The notes: generated by a model from the letters alone, not told the origin. Counted from the first letter of the stretch, positions 1 to 8,840 are shown. The stretch: DNA of 61,707 nt from Basidiobolus meristosporus CBS 931.73 (GCA_002104905.1 MCFE01000529.1:1-61707); one strand, 5' to 3'. Program-made: numbers and translations.

Positions 1-811
1 GGAATATTTCCTTCAATAACTCACTTCTGCCTCAACCTTCCTCTTACAGCTACCTTGGACTCCCAACTTGTCAAAGTGGTATTTCTTGGGCAGCTTACAC
101 TGAAAAGTGTATTCAAAGGGCTTCTGCCACTTTGAGATTCCTACAGCTCAAAGGGGCCAGATGGCATCCTCTGATTAGGCTACAGCTATTCAAGGCCTTT
201 GTGAGGTCATCTTGGGTGTATGCTGCTCCTATGATGTGTTTGGCTGCTGATCCTGACCTCATTACCAAGCTACAAGCTCTGCAGCAAGAAGCTATTGGCT
301 GGGTAGTCAATGCTTCTGAGTACCATTCTAGGCAATATCAGAGGCTTATACATAGTCTGACTGGTATTGAGGCTGTGCCAATCAGATTTGAGACTTTAGG
401 TATCAGATTTGGGCAGCACAATGCAAAAGCATCACCCAATAATCCTTTGAAGATCTTAGTCAATAAGATTACTAACAACTTAGTCCAAGCCACCCCAAAG
501 TCATTGGTGAGATAGAAGATACACTTTCCTGATGGTTATAGAGATTATCTGGCCTCCAACAGTGCCAAGCCACCCCAAAGTCATTGGTGAGATAGAAGAT
601 ACACTTTCCTGATGGTTATAGAGATTATCTGGCCTCCAACAGTGCCAAGCCACCTAGAGAGCATATTCCTCTCTCTGTAGCAATGCATAAAAGGAAGCTG
701 GAGAATATCTCCAGAGTTACTAGCTCAAAGGACAGAGTTGGACTTATTTCTCATGAGAGTAGACATTCCCATAGTGGAGCAGACATATCCCTTTACATCA
801 GGAGTTCCTTC
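1..811 (+). mobile_element. LINE-A, left half: C-terminal part of a non-LTR retrotransposon ORF
   Basis: The plus strand is open from the window edge to a stop near 515. It encodes the region after the reverse transcriptase of a LINE protein, with hydrophobic segments such as SSWVYAAPMM that resemble the post-RT part of LINE polyproteins. After an 80-bp tandem duplication that inserts stops, the reading frame resumes (YTFPDGYRDYLASN, then HSHSGADISLYIRSS) and runs into the copia insertion at 812. It continues at 5498. The reverse transcriptase domain itself would lie to the left of the window. The sequence differs from LINE-B at 5988-8554, so this is a second family. Inactive in this form. 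The assignment rests on the similar layout, the C-terminal Cys motif in the right half and the LINE-like 3' end; the subfamily is not determined. Confidence 0.7.
485..654 (+). repeat. 80-bp tandem duplication inside LINE-A
   Basis: Two consecutive 80-bp units (485-564 and 565-644) appear identical by eye, followed by the first 10 bases of a third (645-654). The unit begins CCAAGCCACC and the same 10 bases flank the duplication, so slippage or unequal exchange at this short motif is a simple explanation. Because 80 is not a multiple of three, the duplication shifts the LINE-A reading frame and brings in stop codons. Confidence 0.9.
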
Positions 812-1161
812 TGTTGTAAGAGTCTTGGAGATATTGGAAGTGATTTGGAGAACAAGTAGATTATGTGGTTTTCACTTAATGATTTATTGAATGTAAAAGT
901 AGTATTTATACTTTTACATGGTCTTGGCATTGCAAACACGTAGAGAAGGTTAAGGAAGGTCCCAAGAACATGTGTGCAAAGTTTGGGGCTGTTTGGACAA
1001 CTTTGAGAATTTTCATGTTCTGGGTACCTGGTATTTTGGTGAAAATATTCTAAGTAAATCCCGACAAGGAATTTGGTCAGTATTCTCTAGGATCTGAAGG
1101 TGATGATCTGAGTGACTAAGTTAGGTGAATATTTAGGTGGAAAATACGAACTTTTACAACA
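812..1161 (-). repeat. copia LTR (3' LTR of the minus-strand element)
   Basis: 350 bp with TGTTG...CAACA ends, apparently identical to 5148-5497. It is the downstream LTR relative to the element's transcription. Confidence 0.93.
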
Positions 1162-1170
1162 CTCCCACTC
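1162..1170 (-). other. copia polypurine tract
   Basis: On the element's sense strand GAGTGGGAG directly precedes the LTR, the position of a plus-strand primer. It lies immediately after the gag-pol stop codon (1173-1175). Confidence 0.75.
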
Positions 1171-1172
1171 AG

Positions 1173-4100
1173 CTAAATGTTCATACTGACTAGTCCTAAT
1201 TTTGACCTAAGATATTCAAACTTGTCTCTAGCTAATGGTTTGGTAAATATGTCTGCAATCATTTCATCTGTAGGACAGTAAACTAAGCTAACTAAGTTAT
1301 TCTCTATAGCTTCACGTATGAAATGATGTCTAATATCTATGTGCTTGGTTCTAGCATGAAAAGTTGGATTTCTACCTAATTGTATACATCCTTGATTATC
1401 TTGAAATAAAGTAATAGGCGTTTTTTGACATAGGCCTAAATCTGTAAAGAGCTTTCTTAACCACATTGCTTCTTTTGTAGCTTCACAGGCTGCCATATAC
1501 TCTGCCTCTGTAGTAGAAAGTGCTACGGTTGGTTGCTTTCTTGAATTCCATGAAATGGCTCCTTTACAGTAGAGAAAGGTGTATCCTGTGGTGGATCTTC
1601 TGTCTTCTAAATTTCGTCCCCAATCAGCATCAGAGTATCCCACAAGATCCTGTTCTGAATCCTTATAAGTGTATCTTAAGCAGATATCAGCAGTTCCTTT
1701 TAGGTATCTAAAAATCCGCTTAACTGCTGCAATATGATCAGATCCATAATTCTGATTATGTTGGCTGACAACTCCCACTGAATATGAGATATCTGGACGT
1801 GTTCCAAGCATGATATACATCAGACTGCCGACCATAGATTGATAAGGAAAGTCAGGGCTTTCAGATGGCACCAAGCTCTCTTGATTTGGTTGAGTTTTGA
1901 CCAAGTTAAGGTTTGTCTCCATTGGGGTAGCTGCCGGTTTACAGTCTTCCATTTTGTACTTCTTTAGTATATCTTGAATATACTTGGATTGGCTTAGGGT
2001 AATAGTCTGGGTACTTCTGTCTATGGAGAACTTAATCCCTAAGTAGTAACTAAGTTCTCCTAGATCGGACATCTTGAACTCCTTAGATAGGCTGGATTTA
2101 GTCTCTTCCAATGTTTCTAGGTTATTGGCGGCTATAATAAGATCATCCACATATAGAGCTAATAGAACTGGATTTGCCCTATCTGGCTTATAGTATATAC
2201 TATAGTCAGCATTACTCCTTTTGAAACTCAAAGATTCCAAATAAGAATCTATCTTGCAATTCCAGGCTCTCGGTGATTGTTTGAGACCATATAGTGACTT
2301 TTTAAGCTTGCAGACCAAATGGGGGTTATCTTGGTCAACAAACCCATCAGGCTGGTCCATATACACGTCCTCATCAAGTTCTCCATTCAAAAATGCAGTT
2401 TTTACATCCATTTGATGAATAAAAAACTTATATTTGGCTGCAATAGCCAATATTAATCTGATGGAATTAAACTTGGCTACCGGTGCAAAGGTCTCAGTAT
2501 AGTCAAGTCCTTTTGTTTGAGAGTATCCTTTGGCTACAAGTCTTGCTTTGTATCTTTCAATTGTACCATCAGCCTTGTACTTTGTCTTGAAGACCCATCT
2601 GCATCCAATTGATTTTCGGTTGATTGGTAATTTGACTAAGTCCCAAGTTTGATTTTCCATCAGGGCCTGATATTCCTCAGTCATTGCAGATCTCCAAAAC
2701 TTCGTCTGAGGGCTATTTAGGGCCTCTTTTACAGTCTGGGGTTCATCAATATGGACTGAATAGGCATAGGCTAAGTTTGTACCCTCATTAATATAGTAAT
2801 TTGGGCTATTTCTTTTCCGATTTGATCTCCGGGCATTTGATACTGGAATGATCACTTCTGGGATATTCCTGGGCACTGATTCTGGCTGAACCACGGTTGT
2901 AGAGTCCTCTGGAGTGAAAAAATTTTCATTGTTTTGCTCTGATTCAATCCTGACAATTGGTGGACTTGAGATCAAATTTTTGTCATCATCTGATGTCATT
3001 TTTTGTGAAAATTTTGAATTTTCATCAAACAACACATCCCTGGACTTGATAAGCTTCTTTGCTTCGGTATTGTAGAGTCTGTATGCCTTACTCTCATTGC
3101 AGTAGCCCAAAAATATGCATTTTACACTTTTTGGCTCAAATTTTGACTGATTTCCGGCCAGTTTTTTGGCATATGCTGTACACCCAAATATTCTTAGATG
3201 TTCTGCACTTGGTCTGTGTCCATACCATGCTTCAAATGGAGTAGAATCACGAAGTATTCTGTTATAACTCCTATTTTTAAGATATACAGCAGTGGCAACT
3301 GATTCCGCCCAAAAATCATAGGATAATTTTTGATCATGGATCATAGATCTTGCCATATCAATTATTGATCTGTTAGCTCGTTCTGCTACTCCATTTTGCT
3401 GTGGGGAGTATGGTACAGTAGTCTCTTGCTTTATCCCATGAATTTTGCAGAAGTGGATGAAGAGTTTTGAGGTATATTCTCCACCATTGTCAGAGCGTAT
3501 TTTCTTGATTTTTTCACCAGTTTCTCTCTCCACCATGGCTTTAAACTCCCTGAGCTTAGACAGAGCTTCTTCCTTTCTCTCCATGAAGTAGACCCATGTG
3601 TATCTTGTATAATCATCAATAAAAGTGATTAAATACTTCATCCCGCCTAAGGATAAATTTTGCATAGGTCCACACAGATCTGAGTGAATTAGATCTAATT
3701 TTTTCTTAGTTTTGATTAACCCAGAGCTCTTGAACGGTTGTCTGGCTTGTTTCCCATATATGCAGGCTTCACAGTGCTCCAAATTAGCTGGGGGATCAAT
3801 TTTCACTCCAGAAATTAGCTGATCTTTGATCATTTTGCGCAAATAATCAAAATTGATGTGTCCAAATCTCCTGTGCCAAAGCATTGGTGTTTCTTCATTT
3901 AAGTTACTTATATTGGCTTCCAGATATGATGGAATATAAGTCAACTTGTATAGGTTCTGATCTCTGATGCCCGAAGCAATATGAGCACCATTTTGATCAG
4001 TGATCCTGCATCCAGAATTGTCAAAACTGAAACTGAGTCCTTCTGCTGTGGCCTTGCTTACAGAGAGTAGGTTCTTGGCTATTTCTGGTACATAGAGTAC

Positions 4101-5072
4101 TTCTTTAAAGGTCAGTGTATGGCTTCCTTCACTGCTTCTAAGGTTTACTTGGATAGTTCCTTCTCCCACTGCATCAAGTGTTCTATTGTCACCCATGAAA
4201 ACCTTCTTAATTGGAATTTCTTGATATTGGGTAAAAAGTTCTTTTTGGTGTGTAAAGTGTTGAGAAGCTCCAGAGTCAATATACCACGTCTGAGAATCCT
4301 TGTTTGTGGTCATATTTAGTGCAGATATGAATAGTCTATCTTCAGTTGTTGCAGCATTTCCATATTCAGGCTTCTTTTGCTGATAATCTCTCTTTTTGAA
4401 ACACCGGTCTGATGTGTGTCCTTTCCTTTTGCAGTAGTTGCAAAATAGGTTGCTGTTGCCTTTGTAGGGTCTTGGGTACCTCCTTTGTTGGTTATCATTG
4501 CTTATTAAAGCATTTTCTTCTTCCTTCTTATTGGCGCTTGATTTTCTTAATTCTTCATCCAGGAGCCTTCCATATACGTAATTTAAGGTCAAATCTTCAG
4601 TTCTGGACTCTAGGGCTGATACAAGGCCCTGAAACTCGTCTGTCAGGCTATTCAGGATGGTAACTATCACATCCTCATCAGTAGTTGGTACGCCCACAGA
4701 TTCCATCTCATCTACCAGCAGGGTAATTCTGTTAATTAGATTTTTCATTTCTTCTCCTGGCAGCATCTTTGTAGTAAAGAATTTTCTTCTCAGATACATT
4801 TTCTTGGCAGCTGAACATGACTGGTAGGTGTCTTCTAATGCCTTCCAGGCATTCTTTGCCGTTTTTGCTCTTGAGCATTGAATTAGCAATTTGTCCTTGA
4901 CATTAAGGCAAATGCAGTTAAAGGCACTTTGTTCTTTCTTCTGGTACTTTAAGGCTTCCTCTCCCACGTTTTTAGGAGGGCATTCTTCTCCCATGACAAT
5001 ATCCCAAAGGCCTCTTTCTTGCAGCAGCATCTTCATCTTCACCTTCCACACTTGGTAGTTAGATCCATCCAA
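1173..5072 (-). CDS. copia gag-pol polyprotein, 1,299 codons open
   Basis: One uninterrupted frame. Residues 1-200 are gag of the DUF4219/UBN2 type. A CCHC zinc knuckle (C-x2-C-x4-H-x4-C) lies at 211-224 and the protease DSG motif at 266-268. The integrase zinc finger has H400, H405, C434 and C437, and its core has D465, D528 and E564 in the D-x35-E spacing of copia integrases. The reverse transcriptase carries YVDD at 974-977. RNase H has D1148, E1189 and D1225. All catalytic residues are present. The frame as given starts at a TTG codon. The family's ATG (seen in a fragment at 20392) corresponds to about 5118 here but lies in another frame, because one base is missing shortly after it. Without that change gag would start M-S-T-T. 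Probably recently active; translation from the normal ATG is doubtful in this copy. Confidence 0.93.
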   Translation of the reverse strand: MDGSNYQVWKVKMKMLLQERGLWDIVMGEECPPKNVGEEALKYQKKEQSAFNCICLNVKDKLLIQCSRAKTAKNAWKALEDTYQSCSAAKKMYLRRKFFTTKMLPGEEMKNLINRITLLVDEMESVGVPTTDEDVIVTILNSLTDEFQGLVSALESRTEDLTLNYVYGRLLDEELRKSSANKKEEENALISNDNQQRRYPRPYKGNSNLFCNYCKRKGHTSDRCFKKRDYQQKKPEYGNAATTEDRLFISALNMTTNKDSQTWYIDSGASQHFTHQKELFTQYQEIPIKKVFMGDNRTLDAVGEGTIQVNLRSSEGSHTLTFKEVLYVPEIAKNLLSVSKATAEGLSFSFDNSGCRITDQNGAHIASGIRDQNLYKLTYIPSYLEANISNLNEETPMLWHRRFGHINFDYLRKMIKDQLISGVKIDPPANLEHCEACIYGKQARQPFKSSGLIKTKKKLDLIHSDLCGPMQNLSLGGMKYLITFIDDYTRYTWVYFMERKEEALSKLREFKAMVERETGEKIKKIRSDNGGEYTSKLFIHFCKIHGIKQETTVPYSPQQNGVAERANRSIIDMARSMIHDQKLSYDFWAESVATAVYLKNRSYNRILRDSTPFEAWYGHRPSAEHLRIFGCTAYAKKLAGNQSKFEPKSVKCIFLGYCNESKAYRLYNTEAKKLIKSRDVLFDENSKFSQKMTSDDDKNLISSPPIVRIESEQNNENFFTPEDSTTVVQPESVPRNIPEVIIPVSNARRSNRKRNSPNYYINEGTNLAYAYSVHIDEPQTVKEALNSPQTKFWRSAMTEEYQALMENQTWDLVKLPINRKSIGCRWVFKTKYKADGTIERYKARLVAKGYSQTKGLDYTETFAPVAKFNSIRLILAIAAKYKFFIHQMDVKTAFLNGELDEDVYMDQPDGFVDQDNPHLVCKLKKSLYGLKQSPRAWNCKIDSYLESLSFKRSNADYSIYYKPDRANPVLLALYVDDLIIAANNLETLEETKSSLSKEFKMSDLGELSYYLGIKFSIDRSTQTITLSQSKYIQDILKKYKMEDCKPAATPMETNLNLVKTQPNQESLVPSESPDFPYQSMVGSLMYIMLGTRPDISYSVGVVSQHNQNYGSDHIAAVKRIFRYLKGTADICLRYTYKDSEQDLVGYSDADWGRNLEDRRSTTGYTFLYCKGAISWNSRKQPTVALSTTEAEYMAACEATKEAMWLRKLFTDLGLCQKTPITLFQDNQGCIQLGRNPTFHARTKHIDIRHHFIREAIENNLVSLVYCPTDEMIADIFTKPLARDKFEYLRSKLGLVSMNI

Positions 5073-5134
5073 CTTTTCAGCAGAGGAAAAATTCCAGTAA
5101 TAGCAGTAGTAGACATTGCAGAGAGTGACAGCTC

Positions 5135-5147
5135 GGGGCTCATAACC
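5135..5147 (-). other. copia primer-binding site, complementary to the initiator tRNA-Met anticodon arm
   Basis: Directly inside the 5' LTR the sense strand reads GGTTATGAGCCCC. Its complement GGGGCTCATAACC matches the anticodon stem-loop of initiator tRNA-Met (CTCATAAC). Priming from an internal, half-tRNA-iMet site is known from Drosophila copia and yeast Ty5. The match is by eye, with no tRNA gene in the window for comparison. Confidence 0.7.
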
Positions 5148-5497
5148 TGTTGTAAGAGTCTTGGAGATATTGGAAGTGATTTGGAGAACAAGTAGATTAT
5201 GTGGTTTTCACTTAATGATTTATTGAATGTAAAAGTAGTATTTATACTTTTACATGGTCTTGGCATTGCAAACACGTAGAGAAGGTTAAGGAAGGTCCCA
5301 AGAACATGTGTGCAAAGTTTGGGGCTGTTTGGACAACTTTGAGAATTTTCATGTTCTGGGTACCTGGTATTTTGGTGAAAATATTCTAAGTAAATCCCGA
5401 CAAGGAATTTGGTCAGTATTCTCTAGGATCTGAAGGTGATGATCTGAGTGACTAAGTTAGGTGAATATTTAGGTGGAAAATACGAACTTTTACAACA
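5148..5497 (-). repeat. copia LTR (5' LTR of the minus-strand element)
   Basis: 350 bp, apparently identical to 812-1161, with TG...CA ends. It would hold the promoter of the element. Confidence 0.93.
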
Positions 5498-5974
5498 CCT
5501 ATCTTTGCCTTCCAGGCCATAAGGTGGAGGATGAACACACTTTGCTTGGGTTCCAAGTGCCCCTACTGTAGCTGGTATTTTTACTACTCTCATGTAGAGA
5601 GCTGCTTTGGTTCAAAGATACCCAATCTTTGTTCCAATTTCACAAACAAAGGGAGCTCATCCAGAGACTTTCTGCTATCATATCTGCAATTAGACCTGAG
5701 CTTCTGCCTTCCTGTGAGATCCCTGCCTTTCAGGAAGTGGTAGTATAGCTCTACACTTTCCCTTAGTGCTTTGCTTTCAAATAACTCCCAGCTTTACTTC
5801 ATTTTCTAGCCTGATTTGTTGACAAATTTCTTTCCAGAACTCAACTCAGCTTGAGCAGTATTTTACCTTCACATTACTATAGATATATCTTCTTTATACA
5901 ATATGCACTTTTCAACTTGAATCAAGTTGAAATAGTATTACTATACTTGATCAGATTCAATAAAAGAATTTAGA
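5498..5974 (+). mobile_element. LINE-A, right half: C-terminus with zinc motif and 3' UTR
   Basis: It continues the LINE-A frame interrupted at 811. The coding part ends near 5743 and includes C-L-G-S-K-C-P-Y-C, followed about a dozen residues later by H-V-E-S-C, the Cys/His cluster typical of LINE C-termini. The 3' UTR contains a perfect inverted repeat, TCAACTTGA and TCAAGTTGA separated by one base, at about 5915-5933, then AATAAAAGAATTTAGA. It ends directly at CCCCTAACCCTAA (5975). There is no poly(A) tail. Confidence 0.7.
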
Positions 5975-5987
5975 CCCCTAACCCTAA
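5975..5987 (+). repeat. Telomere-like junction tract 1 (CCCCTAACCCTAA)
   Basis: Two CCCTAA units sit exactly between the LINE-A 3' end and the truncated 5' end of the first LINE-B copy. CCCTAA is the C-strand of the TTAGGG telomere repeat. Confidence 0.75.
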
Positions 5988-6556
5988 GGTGCATTACCTC
6001 CTTGGTGGCTCATTTGCCTGAATGCCCCTACAGACATGCTATTCTTGGTGCTTTTGGGTTTATGCCCTATAAGATCAGACTTCTCTACCTTAGAACCAGA
6101 TTATACCTCAGACTTCACAACTGCAACAACCCACTGATTAAGGCCTGGAAGAGAACACACCACACTACACCTGGCTCCTGCTGGAGAACTATACTTGGAG
6201 ATCCTGAAGTCAAGAGGTTTGCTCACTATATTCTGCAGTCAGAAAAACCCAAGCTGGCCTACCTGAAGTACTTGACAGACCTTTGGCAGCAATATCTGCA
6301 GCAGCACACTCCCTTTATGATGAATATCAATCCTTATCACATTCCCCTCATTAATGTTGTTCACAAGCCATTCTTACCTCTCTTGCTACCCCCCTTCCCA
6401 CTGAACAGTGTCTTGAGCACTGAAGAACTATCATCACTTCTTATTAACTTACCTACAAATTCCCCTCAGCTACACACTCTTGTATCAAAGCTACAATAGT
6501 AGCGCTGGCTTCTTTGTTTCAACTGAAATAAAGATTTCACCTGTTGGTGACTGTCT
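5988..6556 (+). mobile_element. LINE-B copy 1, 5'-truncated
   Basis: Nearly identical to 7987-8554 of the longer LINE-B copy but beginning abruptly inside the coding region, so it is 5'-truncated. The frame is open from about 6002 to a stop at 6497-6499 and encodes the last 165 residues of the LINE-B protein, ending V-S-K-L-Q. This copy keeps the intact C-terminus that copy 2 lost through a one-base deletion. The 3' end has AATAAAG and a small hairpin (TTCACC/GGTGA) before a C-run. Confidence 0.85.
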
Positions 6557-6573
6557 CCCCCCCCCTAACCCTA
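6557..6573 (+). repeat. Telomere-like junction tract 2 (C-run + CTAACCCTA)
   Basis: A run of nine C, then TAACCCTA, follows the LINE-B copy 1 3' end. Confidence 0.7.
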
Positions 6574-6626
6574 GTTAGACTTGTCTGAAATCAAATAAAG
6601 ATTTCACCTACTTTGGTGACTTTCCC
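6574..6626 (+). mobile_element. LINE-B 3'-end fragment, about 50 bp
   Basis: Only the 3' tip of a LINE-B variant: AAATAAAGATTTCACC, a loop different from that of the other copies, GGTGA, then TTTCCC. It is bounded on both sides by C-run/CCTAA tracts, so it is an extremely 5'-truncated insertion. Confidence 0.7.
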
Positions 6627-6638
6627 TCCCCCCCCTAA
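6627..6638 (+). repeat. Telomere-like junction tract 3 (C-run + CTAAG)
   Basis: A run of nine C, then TAAG, between the LINE-B fragment and LINE-B copy 2. Only part of one CCCTAA unit can be read. Confidence 0.55.
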
Positions 6639-8554
6639 GAGAAACTCCTCCTGACAGCCATACACCACTCCAAGGCAATTCACCACACTCTGCATACTCA
6701 GCTCTGGGATCATATTATCAGTTCTTTGCCTCTGCACTCTTCCAACTCTATAACAAGAACAGTATCAAGGCTCTACAGGGCAATGAGGCCCTCTTTGAGG
6801 AAGTTACCTTCAACAGAACAGATGGCTAACATCTTTTTCTCTACAAAGCAGTACTCAACTCCTGGCTTTCATCCTGACTTCAAGACTCTGCCCATCCCAC
6901 TTGCACTTGATCAAGGGAGAATCCATAATGTGCTCAAGAGGCTTCCCAAGTCTACTGCTCCAGGTGTGGACACAATCTCCTATGAGCTTCTGAAGACTAG
7001 TACCAAGGCCATGTCTGCACTTCTGCTTCCACTGTTTCAGCAATGCTCAGCCCAGCTTTCTACTCCTGAGGAATGGTCCTTTGCAAGTGTTCTGCCACTG
7101 TACAAGGGTAAAGGAAAGCACCTGGATCCTAGCTCCTACAGGCCAATATCTCTGCTGCCCACCTGCAGAAAGGTGTTTGCGCTTCTGCTTGCTCAGGAGC
7201 TCTACTCTGACCCCCTCAAGTCTCACCCTGCACAGTTTGGCTTTGTTCCTGGCCTCTCCTTGGAACATGCAGTCATACTTAGCCAAGATCACTCTCTCCA
7301 GTGCAAGTATCCCTCTGTTCTGTTTGATATAACTAAGGCCTTTGATTTGGTTGACAGAAATCTGCTTTGATCCAAGTTCCAATGCTTCTCCAGTACATCC
7401 CTCACTCTCCTTGTCAGGTCTCTCTTTCTGGATCCACAAGCAAGAATTCTTCACCCAAGTGAGCAATCAGCTGTGTTCTCAGTTCCTAATGGGGTGGCTC
7501 AAGGCTCTGTGCTTGGCCCTATACTGTTTGCCATCTTCCTGAATGATTTTCCAAGACTCTCAGCTGACTGCCTGGTTACTCTCTTTGCTGATGACATCAG
7601 AATATCCTCCTCCAATGTGCAACAAGACTCCCAGACCATCCACCAGTATCTGCAGAAGAATAATCTCCAGCTTTCCATTGCAAAGACAGTACCTTTGGGC
7701 TCTCCCATCAACTTGGAGAACTCCACTCTATCTGCTCAGGTTTCTGCTACATATCTTGGCTTTCCTTTCCTTCCTACTGGACTAGACTCTGGAGCACACC
7801 TGAAGAAGAGAATTATCCTTGCAAGACAGGCACTCCACAAGCTACTGGCTGTTACTCCTCCTACAACTTCAGCTCCCAGCTGCCTCCTTCTACTCAAGCA
7901 TTTTGTCTTCCATGTCCTGGAATTTGGCTTACAACTACTCTCTCTTACATCTAGAGACTGCACTAAGCTTGACAAGTTTGCAGTATGGTGCATTACCTCC
8001 TTGGTGCCTCATTTGCCTGAATGCCCCTACAGACATACTATTCTTGGTGCTTTTGGGTTTATGCCCTATAAGATCAGACTTCTCTACCTTAGAACCAGAT
8101 TATATCTCAGACTTCACCACTGCAACAACCCACTGATTAAGGCCTGGAAGAGAACACACCGCACTACACCTGACTCCTGCTGGAGAACTATACTTGGAGA
8201 TCCTGAAGTCAAGAAGTTTTCTCACTATATTCTGCAGTCAGAAAAACCCAAGCTGGCCTACCTGAAGTACTTGACAGACCTTTGGCAGCAATATCTGCAG
8301 CAGCACACTCCTTTATGATGAATATCAATCCTTATCACATTCCCCTCATTAATGTTGTTCACAAGTCATTCTTACCTCTCTTGCTACCCCCCTTCCCACT
8401 GAACAGTGTCTTGAGCACTGAAAAACTATCATCACTTCTTGTTAACTTACCTACAAATTCCCCTCAGCTACACACTCTTGTATCAAAGCTACAAAAGTAG
8501 TGCTGGCTTCTTTGTTTCAACTGAAATAAAGATTTCACCTGTTGGTGACAGTCT
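6639..8554 (+). mobile_element. LINE-B copy 2: 5'-truncated non-LTR retrotransposon with reverse transcriptase
   Basis: The main frame runs 6726-8318 with one internal TGA (7368-7370). The reverse transcriptase blocks appear in order: K-S-T-A-P-G-V-D (block 1), Y-R-P-I-S-L-L-P (block 2a), D-I-T-K-A-F-D (block A), G-V-A-Q-G-S-V-L-G-P (block B, usually G-x-P-Q-G) and F-A-D-D (block C catalytic pair). A thumb and a C-terminal region follow. Relative to copy 1 a single base is missing near 8311, so the last about 60 residues fall in another frame (8319-8500). Sequence before 6726 is coding-like in a shifted frame. No endonuclease domain lies in the window. The 3' end has AATAAAG, the TTCACC/GGTGA hairpin and then a CCTAACCCT tract. 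Confidence 0.9.
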
Positions 8555-8568
8555 CCCCACCTAACCCT
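8555..8568 (+). repeat. Telomere-like junction tract 4 (CCCCACCTAACCCT)
   Basis: This closes the 3' end of LINE-B copy 2. The next bases (8570 onward) are the middle of a copia LTR, so the tract sits at a break in an older element. Confidence 0.6.
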
Positions 8569-8569
8569 T

Positions 8570-8840
8570 GTCTAGGATTTGAAGGTAATGATCTAGGTGA
8601 CTAAGTCAAGTGAGTATTTAGGTGGGATTCCAAATTCTTACAACACCAAGAACCTGTGTGCAAAGTTTAGGGCTGTTTGGACAACTTGTCTAATTATTAT
8701 ATTCTGTGTACCTGACATTTTGGTGAGAGTATTATAAGTTGATCCAAGGAGTTTGGTCAGTATTCCCTAAGATATATAGTTAATGATATAAGTGATCAAG
8801 CTGAGTGAATATTTAGGTGGTATTACAAATTTTTGAGCAG
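8570..8840 (-). repeat. Two diverged copia LTR fragments
   Basis: 8570-8644 matches the last about 80 bp of the 812-1161 LTR, up to the terminal CAACA. 8645-8840 matches its second half again (CTGTTTGGACAAC, GTACCTG, TTTGGTGA, TTTAGGTGG) with many substitutions. Both are in the same orientation as the intact element. Confidence 0.75.

Larger units (their letters stand above)
812..5497 (-). mobile_element. Ty1/copia LTR retrotransposon inserted in LINE-A
   Basis: This is a 4,686-bp element with two 350-bp LTRs (812-1161 and 5148-5497) that look identical base for base, each with TGTTG...CAACA ends. It is read on the minus strand: primer-binding site at 5135-5147, one long gag-pol ORF at 5072-1173, purine-rich tract at 1162-1170. 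The domain order is gag, protease, integrase, reverse transcriptase, RNase H, which is the copia (Pseudoviridae) order. The flanking LINE-A frame resumes on the other side (5498 onward), showing that copia landed in LINE-A. Identical LTRs imply a recent insertion. The flanks (CCTTC left, CCTAT right) do not make a perfect 5-bp target duplication. Relatives of the LTR occur at 8570-8840, 19490-20360 and 36868-37215. Confidence 0.95.

Noticed and set aside
1520-4663. Plus-strand ORFs of 60-83 codons inside the copia element
   Set aside because: Shadows of the 1,299-codon minus-strand gag-pol frame.
7047-7466. 139-codon minus-strand ORF
   Set aside because: Antisense to the LINE-B reverse transcriptase, whose motifs on the plus strand explain the open frame.
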